Assembly: GCA_040757595.1 (NCBI GenBank)
Contig: JBFLWP010000005.1
Span: 112,377-176,376 of the forward strand
Source: Nitrospirota bacterium
GTDB taxonomy: Bacteria; Nitrospirota; Nitrospiria; Nitrospirales; Nitrospiraceae
Direction: 5' to 3'
DNA: 64,000 nt
In this document: positions 20,706-28,272 of the stretch, piece by piece
How positions within the stretch are numbered: the stretch's first letter is position 1
Layout of the letters: each line of letters opens with the position of its first letter
Notes under the pieces: model-generated
What the model was told of the DNA's origin: nothing
What the model saw: only the letters and a program-made list of their open reading frames with translations
The model's database searches: none
Program-made: the position numbers and the translations under genes

Positions 20706-20793
20706 CGCACAGGTACGAGGCGCGAGGTTCGAGGCTAGAGGGCTTTTCCCGTGGTTTCTTTTCCCGTGCCCCGCGCCCCGCGCCCCGCGCCCA
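20706..20793 (-). repeat. GC-rich heptad repeat overlapping the end of prfB
   Basis: Left arm of cgaggN 7-mers (20713-20742) and right arm of three tandem gccccgc units (about 20767-20790), both 7-periodic. The right arm and spacer encode the last residues of PrfB ([10 protein letters not shown] and following). Confidence 0.55.
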
Positions 20794-21884
20794 TCTGTCT
20801 TTTGAGATATGCTTCGATGAACTCGTCCAGCTCGCCGTCCATGACCGAACCGATGTCGCCCACCTCGTGATCCGTCCGGTGGTCCTTGACCATCTGGTAG
20901 GGCTGGAACACGTAGGAGCGGATCTGGCTGCCGAAGCCGATCTCCTTCTTCTCGCCCACGATGGACTGGAACTGGGCCTCCTTCTTCTGCTGCTCCAGCT
21001 CGTACAGACGGGCCTTCAGGATCTTCATGGCGCCGTTCCGATTCTGAAGCTGCGACCGCTCGTTCTGGCACTGGACCACGATCCCGGTCGGCAGGTGCGT
21101 GATGCGGATGGCGGTCTCCACCTTGTTCACGTTCTGCCCGCCGGCCCCCCCGGAGCGGAAGGTGTCGATCCTCAGGTCCTTCTCGTCAACGACGATGTCC
21201 ACGTCCTCCGCGAGCTCGGGATACACGAAGACCGAGGCGAAAGACGTGTGGCGCCGCTTGTTCGCGTCGAACGGCGAGATCCGGACCAGACGGTGCACGC
21301 CGGCCTCGGCTTTCAGGTAGCCGTAGCTGTAAGGACCAGTGATGGACAAGGTCGCGCTCTTGACGCCGGCCTCGTCGCCCGGCTGCAGGTCCAGGGTCTC
21401 CACCTTGAAACCCTTGCGCTCGGCCCACCGGACGTACATCCGCAGGAGCATCTGGGCCCAGTCCTGGGACTCGGTGCCGCCGGCGCCTGGATGGATGGCG
21501 AGGATCGCGTTGCTCGGGTCGTGCTCGCCGGAGAGAAGCAGCTCGACGCGAAGCTGGTGGACCGACGTTTCGAACCGGCCCAGCTCGGCGGTCAGCTCGG
21601 CTTCCAGCGCCGCATCCTGGCCCTCCTCGGCCAGCTCCAGCATGGCCCGGAGATCCCCGTGCTGACGTTCGATCTCGGACCAGCGGCGGATTTCCCGCTC
21701 GAGGGAGGCCTTTTTCCGGCTGACGCGGGCGGCGGCCTGCGGGTTCTTCCAGAAGTCGGGCTGCCCGGTTTCCCGTTCCAGATCCTGGAGCTCCGAATTC
21801 AAGCGGGGGAGGTCAAAGATGCCCCCGCAGCTCGCTGACCTGTTCTCCGATCGTCTTCAACCTGGCGCGCAATTCGTCGAGCAT
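20735..21884 (-). CDS. prfB: peptide chain release factor 2, with programmed +1 frameshift
   Basis: Recognises UGA and UAA stop codons. Zero-frame translation from the ATG at 21884 gives 23 residues ([16 protein letters not shown]...) and hits TGA in CTT-TGA-C at 21818-21812. Slipping +1 continues as [12 protein letters not shown] through the whole factor, about 382 residues in all. [11 protein letters not shown] carries the GGQ-class environment region, and [11 protein letters not shown] holds the peptidyl-hydrolysis GGQ motif. The usual RF2 anticodon motif SPF is present in [12 protein letters not shown]. The C-terminal tail after RQM is glycine/arginine-rich and encoded by repeat DNA, longer than normal. 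It lies between lnt and lysS. Confidence 0.93.
21812..21826 (-). promoter_or_regulatory. RF2 autoregulatory +1 frameshift site
   Basis: On the minus strand the sequence reads CGGGGGCATCTTTGAC, matching the classic RF2 site: a Shine-Dalgarno-like GGGGG three bases before CTT, then the in-frame UGA followed by C. When RF2 is scarce the ribosome pauses at UGA and slips forward. Confidence 0.93.
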
Positions 21885-21894
21885 GATTTCTCCA

Positions 21895-21930
21895 CTCGCC
21901 TCTAGCCCCTCGCCCCTTGCCCCCGTCGCC
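21895..21930 (-). repeat. short C-rich heptad array at the end of lnt
   Basis: 7-periodic ctagccc, ctcgccc, cttgccc units overlap the lnt stop codon and encode its last residues (RRGQGARG). Confidence 0.45.
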
Positions 21931-23515
21931 GCGAAGCGGCGACGGCTAAAAGTCCGGTGATTATAGCACAGGCGTACGCAAAGGCATCACCGTACCTGGT
22001 GTAGAAGGTCACGGTCTGGTCCAGCGGGATTCGGCCGGTGACCGCCGCCTCCTCGAAGATCGGCGTCGCCTGGATGATGCGTCCCTGCGGGTCGATGAAC
22101 CCGGAGACGCCGGTGTTGGCGGCTCGGGCGAAGGCCCGGCGGTTCTCCACGGCCCGGAGCACGACCATGCCGAAATGCTGGTACGGGGCTGCGGAGCGGC
22201 CGAACCAGGCGTCGTTGGTGATCGTCACCATGAACTCGGCGCCGCGCTCGGCGAACTCGCGCACGAGGTTGGGAAAGATGACCTCGTAGCAGATTACGAC
22301 CCCGAACTTCGGGACCGGGCCGCGGGCCTGACCCGGTTGGTGGGCTTCCCGGCCCGGGGCTTCCAGAATCGTGGCGACGGTCCCCGCCTCGAAGTCTCCG
22401 ATCCCCTCGACCAGCTTGTCGAGGAAGAACAAAACGGAGGAGTGCAGGGGAATGTACTCGCCGAACGGGACGAGATGCTGTTTGTCGTAGCGGCCGAGGA
22501 TCGTCCCGTCCGTCGCATGGAGGAAGGCGCTGTTCAGAAGAAAGATCCGGCCGTCCCGATGGTACCGCAAGGCCGGGCTGCCGAAGAGGAGCGGAGCGCC
22601 CTGTGCGCGCACGAGCGAGGCGACCTCCTCCCTGTACCGGGGCTCCCGTTCGAAGAGAAACGGGGTGGCCGCCTCCGGCCAGACGATCAGGTCGCTCCCT
22701 GCGGCAGCCTGCCGGGTGAGGCGGGCGTAGCGGTCCAGCGTCTCGCGGCGGTAGGCCTCGTCCCACTTGTGGGCCTGGTCAATGTTGGCCTGGACCAGGC
22801 CGATGCCGACGGTGCGGTCCGATGATGCCGGCTGGCCCGCAAGCCTGTCCTGGCCGTACCAGACCGTCACGGCCAGTCCGGCGACCGCCGCCGCCGGCAC
22901 GATCCAGGGGAAGGGATGGGCAGCCTGGCCTCGGAGTCGCCCGGCGAGCCAGACGGCCGCGTCGGCCAGTGCGACGTTCGCGAGGACGAGCAGGAACGAG
23001 ATCCCGTAGACTCCCGTGTGGTCCGCGATCTGGATCACGGGAAGCCACCGATACTGGGAGTAGCCCAGCAGCGCCCAGGGCAGCCCGGAGAGCAGGTGCG
23101 TGCGGAGGAGCTCCAACGCAACCCAGAGGAAAGGGGCGCCGAGGAGCGCCAGGTGAGGCAGCGAGCGACGCAACCAGGCGAGCCCCCAGGCATAGACCGC
23201 CACGTACAGGCCGAGATAGGTGGCCAGCAACAGCATGACCGCGTAACTGATCGCCACCGGCACCTTGCCGTAGAGGTGCATGGCCGTCACGACCCAGGCC
23301 ATGATGCCGACCGAGCCGACCGTCCCGGCCAGCCAGCCGAGCCAGAACGAGCGGCGGGGACCGGTTTCGGGAAAGGCGAGCAGGGCCAGGTGGAGCGGAA
23401 GCAGGACGAGCCAGGCCAGCCAGCCGAGATCGAAGTCCGGAAAGCAGAGCGGAGAGAGGAGGCCGGTGAGGGCTGCAAGGGCGAGCTGGAGCTTGGTCAT
23501 ACGAGGCTGGGGCAT
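21902..23515 (-). CDS. lnt: apolipoprotein N-acyltransferase
   Basis: Adds the third acyl chain to lipoproteins at the inner membrane. The 537-residue protein has six or more N-terminal helices (about 10-215), then a nitrilase-like domain (about 235-500) with the Glu of VWPEAATPF, the Lys of YDKQHLVPFGEY and the nucleophile Cys of VVICYEVIFP. Another helix follows near the C-terminus. The final RRGQGARG is encoded by repeat DNA. It is the first gene of the minus-strand run and functionally matches lolC/lolD at the other end: both act on lipoproteins. Confidence 0.93.
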   Translation of the reverse strand: MPQPRMTKLQLALAALTGLLSPLCFPDFDLGWLAWLVLLPLHLALLAFPETGPRRSFWLGWLAGTVGSVGIMAWVVTAMHLYGKVPVAISYAVMLLLATYLGLYVAVYAWGLAWLRRSLPHLALLGAPFLWVALELLRTHLLSGLPWALLGYSQYRWLPVIQIADHTGVYGISFLLVLANVALADAAVWLAGRLRGQAAHPFPWIVPAAAVAGLAVTVWYGQDRLAGQPASSDRTVGIGLVQANIDQAHKWDEAYRRETLDRYARLTRQAAAGSDLIVWPEAATPFLFEREPRYREEVASLVRAQGAPLLFGSPALRYHRDGRIFLLNSAFLHATDGTILGRYDKQHLVPFGEYIPLHSSVLFFLDKLVEGIGDFEAGTVATILEAPGREAHQPGQARGPVPKFGVVICYEVIFPNLVREFAERGAEFMVTITNDAWFGRSAAPYQHFGMVVLRAVENRRAFARAANTGVSGFIDPQGRIIQATPIFEEAAVTGRIPLDQTVTFYTRYGDAFAYACAIITGLLAVAASRRRGQGARG

Positions 23516-23629
23516 CGGCGGCGTACCTTATCGGAACCGGTGCGGGAGTTGCAAGGCTGGCGGTTTTGTGATCGTTCGGCTATGCTAGCACCCGGCTTTC
23601 AGCGACCAGCGATCAGCTTGTGGGGGAAG

Positions 23630-24040
23630 GTGAGCGCTAAAGTCTGGAGATTCGGTCTCGTGCTCTGGGTTGTCCTGCTGGGCAGCGGTCAGGCGTGGGC
23701 GGAAGAGGAGTCCGTTCCGCTGGGGATCGCGACCAAGCTCGCGCGGGGGGCCGCCAACTTCGCGACCGGCTGGGCGGAGCTTCCCAAGCAGATCTACGTC
23801 GTGGGACGGAACGAGGGCTGGCTGGCCGGCACGCTCCGCGGCCCGGTCGACGGACTCGGGATGTTCGTCGCCCGCACCGTGGCCGGCATGTACGAGGTGC
23901 TGACGTTCCCCATCCCGATCCCGGCCCGCTACCAGCCGATGATCAAGCCGGACTTCGTCTGGGAGGCGGAGCCGGTCGAGGGCAAGGCGACCCAGGTCGG
24001 GGCGGCCGGGCAGGAGCCCGCGACCGGAGCCGCGCCATAG
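23630..24040 (+). CDS. small secreted protein, TIGR04073-like (exosortase-system associated)
   Basis: A protein of about 136 residues with a clear signal peptide (LVLWVVLLGSGQAWA, cleavage before EEES). The mature part KLARGAANFATGWAELPKQI, GTLRGPVDGLGMFVARTV and VLTFPIPIPARYQP matches my recollection of the TIGR04073 family, whose members occur in bacteria with exosortase/PEP-CTERM systems. Function is unknown. GTG 23630 gives the best signal peptide. ATG 23582 would add 16 residues. No exosortase gene is in the window. It is divergent from lnt. Confidence 0.65.
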   Translation: MSAKVWRFGLVLWVVLLGSGQAWAEEESVPLGIATKLARGAANFATGWAELPKQIYVVGRNEGWLAGTLRGPVDGLGMFVARTVAGMYEVLTFPIPIPARYQPMIKPDFVWEAEPVEGKATQVGAAGQEPATGAAP

Positions 24041-24044
24041 CCTC

Positions 24045-24191
24045 TTAGCGTTTGAGCAGCAGCAGGACGCCGGCGGCGATCGCCAGGACGGGCAGAATGA
24101 TGGTGCTGAACGGAATCGGGATGCCGATCAAACTGATGAGCCCCGATGCGATGAGCCAGATGCCGAGCAGGAGCGTGCCGAGGTTCTTCAT
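24045..24191 (-). CDS. 48-residue two-helix membrane protein
   Basis: Too short for most ORF callers but convincing: the ATG at 24191 is preceded by TGGAGG seven bases upstream, and the product begins MKNLGTLLLGIWLIASGL, has a short turn with IGIPIP, and a second helix ending LLLLKR. Both helices are hydrophobic with a positively charged end. I recognise the general pattern of a small conserved membrane protein but no function. It converges with the TIGR04073-like gene, four bases apart. Confidence 0.7.
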   Translation of the reverse strand: MKNLGTLLLGIWLIASGLISLIGIPIPFSTIILPVLAIAAGVLLLLKR

Positions 24192-24311
24192 CGCGACCTC
24201 CAGTGTAAGGCGGTGAGGGGCGGCGCCGGCGAGGGAGCGGCCGGTTGGCTAGGTATAGGCTTCTACATTCGTATTGTCAAACAGTCGGCCAAGGCCCGGG
24301 TCTGGCCGATC

Positions 24312-24341
24312 TTGTTTGCCTCTTTGGCGCGATGGTATGAT
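24312..24341 (+). promoter_or_regulatory. promoter for the glutaredoxin-like gene
   Basis: TTGTTT (24312-24317), 18 nt, TATGAT (24336-24341). GAAGGAG follows nine bases before the ATG at 24370. Confidence 0.55.
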
Positions 24342-24369
24342 CCGATCATCCCCCTGAAGGAGCGGAACG

Positions 24370-24636
24370 ATGCCGAACGTGACCTTGCTCTACTCACGGA
24401 CCTGCGGGGCCTGTCCGTCGGCCAAGAGTCTGTGGAAAGAGCTCCGGGTGAAATACAGCTTCAACTATCGTGAAGTGGACATCGGCTCCCCGGACGGGCA
24501 GGAACTCGCCGAGCGGCATTCGATCCGTGCGGTCCCGGCGACGCTCATCGACGGCCGGCTGACCTTCATCGGCGTGCCCAGCCGCCAGAGCGCCGAGAAG
24601 GCGCTGCAACTCAAGATGCGGCCGCGCGACACATAA
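24370..24636 (+). CDS. glutaredoxin/thioredoxin-like small protein
   Basis: An 88-residue thioredoxin-fold protein. The N-terminal strand VTLLYS leads into a CGAC redox motif at residues 12-15, and a cis-proline occurs in RAVPATLIDG. This is the minimal glutaredoxin layout (strand, CxxC helix, strand, cis-Pro, two strands, helix). It would reduce disulfides or move electrons in the cytosol, since no signal peptide is seen. The partner is unknown. Good promoter and ribosome site. A small zinc-ribbon gene follows on the same strand. Confidence 0.8.
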   Translation: MPNVTLLYSRTCGACPSAKSLWKELRVKYSFNYREVDIGSPDGQELAERHSIRAVPATLIDGRLTFIGVPSRQSAEKALQLKMRPRDT

Positions 24637-24740
24637 GTGAAACGCCGCTCGTGAGGCGGCCTCGTGGAGCGTGAAGCGTCCGAATCCGAAAAGAGCCATG
24701 CTTCGCGAACGACGCTTCGCGAGCAACGAGAGACGATCCC

Positions 24741-24905
24741 ATGTCCCCCGACGACGATCTCGATATCGAGCTTCCGCTGCTGCCCGCCGTTGACAAGGGC
24801 CCGCCGCCTGACTGTCCCCTCTGCGGGGAGCCCATGTCGTTCGTGGACGGAGACTGGGCCTGCGTAGACTGCAACGGCGAGGTCCTGGGGCCGGAGACGG
24901 GTTAG
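24741..24905 (+). CDS. 54-residue zinc-ribbon protein
   Basis: Starts at ATG 24741 with an acidic stretch (MSPDDDLDIELP), then CPLC and CVDC 17 residues apart, enough for one structural zinc site. No enzymatic motif is visible. It follows the glutaredoxin-like gene by about 100 nt of sequence with inverted gcgtgaagcg/cgcttcgcg segments. The stop codon immediately precedes a heptad repeat. Function unknown; it could be a protein-protein or RNA-binding adaptor. Confidence 0.6.
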   Translation: MSPDDDLDIELPLLPAVDKGPPPDCPLCGEPMSFVDGDWACVDCNGEVLGPETG

Positions 24906-25010
24906 CGGTGGGTGATTGGTGATGAGTGATGGGTGAGTGAGCCGGTGTGGACAGAGATCGAGTAGTTTCCTGTCTCTTACCCGTCACGCGTCACCGATCA
25001 CTTATCACGG
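24906..25010 (+). repeat. heptad repeat element, two arms
   Basis: Left arm gtgattg, gtgatga, gtgatgg, gtgagtg (24912-24939). Right arm of complementary gtcac/atcac units (24975-25009), which ends just before addB. Confidence 0.75.
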
Positions 25011-25016
25011 TGTCTG

Positions 25017-28000
25017 ATGCTCCGGATCGTCACCGGGCCTTTCCAGCCTGACCTCGAACAGGCGCTCGCCGAAGAAATCGGGCAGTTTAAGCGCGACGAC
25101 CCCTTCGCATCCCTCGCCGTCGTCGTTCCGTCTTCGTTGCTCCTGACTCGCCTCCGCGATCTCCTCGTCCTCGAACGTCGTCAGCCGCTCCTGAACGTCC
25201 ACTTCCTGACCTTTCACCAGTTGGCCCTCCGCCTGTACGAAGAGCGGAGCCTGCGCGACGGGGGACGCGGCGTCTCCCGGCTTGAGGTCGTCCCGGATTT
25301 TTTCTTCGAGCAGTTGCTGGGCCACGTCGCCCGTCGCGGTCTGGACGGGACGGAGGCGCTCCGTCTCGCCGAGTTGGGGCCGGGGGCCTGGGCGGTCCTC
25401 TGGACGACCTTGCGGGACCTCAAGGACGCGATGGTGGATCCGGGCATCGCTATGCGCGGGGTGGGGGAAGGCCTGTTCGATACCGAGGAGGCTCCCAAGC
25501 TCCGGGCCCTGTTCACGCTCGACGCGGCTTTGAGGGAGGCGAGCCGCTCCTTGGGGGTCGGATCGGTTGACGATCTGGCCGCGGCCGTGACGCCCTGGGT
25601 GCCGGAATCCCGGTTCCTCGCCCGGTTCCGGCGCCTCTGTTACTACGGGTTCTACGACTTGACCCAGGTCCAGCTCTCGCTGTTCCAGACCGTCGCGGAA
25701 GCCGCGCCGGTGACGCTCTACTTCCCCCCGTGCGAGGGGGAGGCTTTTGTCTTCGCCAGGCGGTTCTACGATCGGCACGTCCAGCCGCTCGTTCGCTCCT
25801 CCGAACAGGTCCGTCGGTTGCCCGCCATGACGGCAACGGCCTGGCCTCCGGTACGGATCATGAGCGCCGTAGGGGCGGAGGACGAGTTGGCGCTCGCCTG
25901 CAAGGAGATTCTCACGCTGGTCGAGACGCACGGGTACCGGTTCGGCCAGATCGGCCTGGTGGCCAGGACCCTGGAGCCCTACCGGACGGCTCTCCGACGG
26001 TCGTTCGACCAGCACCGGATTCCTTTTACGACCACCGCGACGTGTCCGGCGATCCAGGAGCCGGCGGTCAAGGTGCTCCTGCAGTTGGCGGCCTTGCCGC
26101 TCGCCGGGTTCTATCGGTCGGCCGTGATGGATGTCTTGACGTCGCCTTTCTATCGAATGGAGGAGCGGGAAAAGAGACGAGGCTTCGTCCGGCCGGACCT
26201 TTGGAGGCTCGCGGTCCAGGCGCTGGGCATCACGCGCGGCGAGGAGGAGTGGCGCCGGCTGGCGTCGGCCGGGCGGATCGAGGTCTGGCCTGGAGCGGAG
26301 GACGAGCCCGAAGAGGAGCAGGGGAGGCCCGTCACGGTCGAGGCGCCCCATCTGCGTCTGCTCTGGCAGCTCGTCTCTCGGATGATCGAGGACTGCCGAG
26401 CCTTGCCCGCGGAAGGCGGGTTCGGCGACTTGACCGACGCCTTCATGGCCCTGGCGTCCAAGCATCTGACCGTTCCCGGATTCGACGGGGAGTCGGGGGT
26501 GGGAGAGGAGGAAGAAGAGCGGCTGGCGCCGCTCGGCTCCGTGATCCGCGACGCCTTGGCGCGGCTGCGGCAACTGGACCGGATCGGCGGGACGGTCACG
26601 TGGGAGGAGTGGGTGCGTCTGCTCGCGCGGACCATCGAGCAGGCGACCGTCACGGTCGGGTCCGAGAACCACGAGGGCGTGTTTGTGCTGGACGCCATGG
26701 CGGCGCGGGGCCTGCCGTTCCGGGCCCTGTTCCTGCTGGGGATGAACGAAAAGGTCTTTCCGCGCTTCATTCGCGAGGACGCCTTTCTCCGTGACCGGTC
26801 CCGTCTGGTGCTGGACGCGACCCTGGGCTACAAAATCGACCAGAAGCTGGCCGGATACGACGAAGAGCAACTCCTGTTCGCCCTTCTTCGGCAAGCGGCC
26901 TCCGACCGGCTCTACCTGCTCTACCAGCGAGCCGACGCGGAGGGCCGCCCGCTTGCCGTCTCGCCGTACCTGGATCCGTTTCAACTTCACCGAGCGGAAG
27001 GAGCGGAGTCCGAGCTGCGCCTGCCCCGGCGGTTGGCCGATCGTACGGCGCTGCCACAGTGGTCGCCGGCGCTCCTCACCCGCGAGGAATTGGCTCAGTG
27101 GCTGATCCTGAAGGGCGACGATCCGTCCAGGCTGCTGGAGACGATGGGGAGGGAGGGTCTCCTGTTCCGGAAGGGGCGAGAAGTCTTGGATGCCCTCGAA
27201 GGCGACGCGTCCGGGCTCGGACCTCATGACGGCCTCGTGGGCCGGCTCGATGCGTACTGGGAGCAGGTGATGGACAGGGGGCTGGCGCCGACTCCGCTGG
27301 AGCAGTACGCCCGCTGCCCGTTCCAGTATTGGGCCAGCCAGGTGCTCCGGCTCGAGCCGGCGCGGGAACAGCCGGGCGGCGAGCTCCCGCCCCGCGTGCT
27401 GGGGGAGCTCTGCCACGACTCGCTGCGAATCTGCTATCAACGGCTTTCGGCGACTGGCTGGCCGCAGGAGCCCCTTGCTTCGGACCCCGCTCGCGCGCTG
27501 GCTGCCTCGGCTGTGGAGCGGGCGTTTACGGCCTATGCGGCCGAACACGGCACCGGCTACGCGCTGCTCTGGCAACTGGCGCAAGACACAGTCGTCGGGT
27601 TGGTCCTGGCCGCGATCCAAGCGGACCAGGAAGAGGCTCGCTCCAGCGGATTCAGGCCGGTGGGGTTCGAGGTGGAAGGAGAGGGCCGGATTGAAGGGCT
27701 CGCGGCTCGCGGACCGCTCAAGATCCGCGGTCGGTTCGACCGGGTTGACCAGCGGCTCGTCCCCCCGGGGCTCAGGATCGTGGACTACAAGTATAAGCAG
27801 AGTCGTAAAATGAAGCCGGAAGACCGGGACCTGCTGGCGGCGGCCGTTCGCGGCTATCGCCTGCAGCCGCCCCTCTATACGCTCATGACCGTACCGGGGC
27901 AGGATCGAGCCGGAACCGCCGGCTCGGCCCGGCCGGAGCTCGTCGAGTTCATTTACCTGACACCCAGGCGAGAAACGCCGGTGGATCGTCGTTCGTTCGA

Positions 28001-28241
28001 GGCGGGAGCCTGGGACGGACCGGCCGGAAATCAGCTCAAGCGATCATTGAAGAATATAGCAGAAGGCATTGAGAAAGGATCGTTTTTCATCGTTCCAGAT
28101 GGCTATTGCGATCACTGTGACTTCTCCGCTGCCTGCCGCCGTTTCCACGGGCCGACCTGGATGCGGGCCTACCGAGCCGATCCGGCCAGAGCCTTGCGTC
28201 AGCTTCGCAAGCAGAAGGTGGCGAAGAACGGTGACCAGTGA
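25017..28241 (+). CDS. addB: AddB-like helicase-nuclease subunit
   Basis: A 1074-residue subunit of an AddAB-type double-strand-break resection enzyme. The N-terminal half resembles an inactivated UvrD-like helicase: VVVPSSLLLTRLRD stands where Walker A would be and lacks GKT. The C-terminal PD-(D/E)XK nuclease is marked by GRFDRVDQ and RIVDYKYKQ. Four cysteines, one in YARCPFQYW and three in CDHCDFSAAC, form the iron-sulfur clasp known from AddB. It would generate 3' tails for RecA loading together with AddA. The last codons and stop (GDQ-stop) are read from a heptad array that also contains the possible start codons of addA. Confidence 0.85.
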   Translation: MLRIVTGPFQPDLEQALAEEIGQFKRDDPFASLAVVVPSSLLLTRLRDLLVLERRQPLLNVHFLTFHQLALRLYEERSLRDGGRGVSRLEVVPDFFFEQLLGHVARRGLDGTEALRLAELGPGAWAVLWTTLRDLKDAMVDPGIAMRGVGEGLFDTEEAPKLRALFTLDAALREASRSLGVGSVDDLAAAVTPWVPESRFLARFRRLCYYGFYDLTQVQLSLFQTVAEAAPVTLYFPPCEGEAFVFARRFYDRHVQPLVRSSEQVRRLPAMTATAWPPVRIMSAVGAEDELALACKEILTLVETHGYRFGQIGLVARTLEPYRTALRRSFDQHRIPFTTTATCPAIQEPAVKVLLQLAALPLAGFYRSAVMDVLTSPFYRMEEREKRRGFVRPDLWRLAVQALGITRGEEEWRRLASAGRIEVWPGAEDEPEEEQGRPVTVEAPHLRLLWQLVSRMIEDCRALPAEGGFGDLTDAFMALASKHLTVPGFDGESGVGEEEEERLAPLGSVIRDALARLRQLDRIGGTVTWEEWVRLLARTIEQATVTVGSENHEGVFVLDAMAARGLPFRALFLLGMNEKVFPRFIREDAFLRDRSRLVLDATLGYKIDQKLAGYDEEQLLFALLRQAASDRLYLLYQRADAEGRPLAVSPYLDPFQLHRAEGAESELRLPRRLADRTALPQWSPALLTREELAQWLILKGDDPSRLLETMGREGLLFRKGREVLDALEGDASGLGPHDGLVGRLDAYWEQVMDRGLAPTPLEQYARCPFQYWASQVLRLEPAREQPGGELPPRVLGELCHDSLRICYQRLSATGWPQEPLASDPARALAASAVERAFTAYAAEHGTGYALLWQLAQDTVVGLVLAAIQADQEEARSSGFRPVGFEVEGEGRIEGLAARGPLKIRGRFDRVDQRLVPPGLRIVDYKYKQSRKMKPEDRDLLAAAVRGYRLQPPLYTLMTVPGQDRAGTAGSARPELVEFIYLTPRRETPVDRRSFEAGAWDGPAGNQLKRSLKNIAEGIEKGSFFIVPDGYCDHCDFSAACRRFHGPTWMRAYRADPARALRQLRKQKVAKNGDQ

Positions 28242-28272
28242 CGGGTGACGAGTGGCGAATGACGAGTCACGA
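28231..28272 (+). repeat. six contiguous heptads at the addB-addA junction
   Basis: gtgacca, gtgacgg, gtgacga, gtggcga, atgacga, gtcacga in perfect 7-bp register. The array encodes the end of AddB in one frame and the start of AddA in another. Confidence 0.8.

Noticed and set aside
25005..27620. An 871-codon minus-strand frame opposite addB, and an 1147-codon one opposite addA (28199-31642)
   Set aside because: Arg/Gly/Pro-rich low-complexity products typical of antisense frames in GC-rich DNA. The plus strand carries all the helicase and nuclease motifs.
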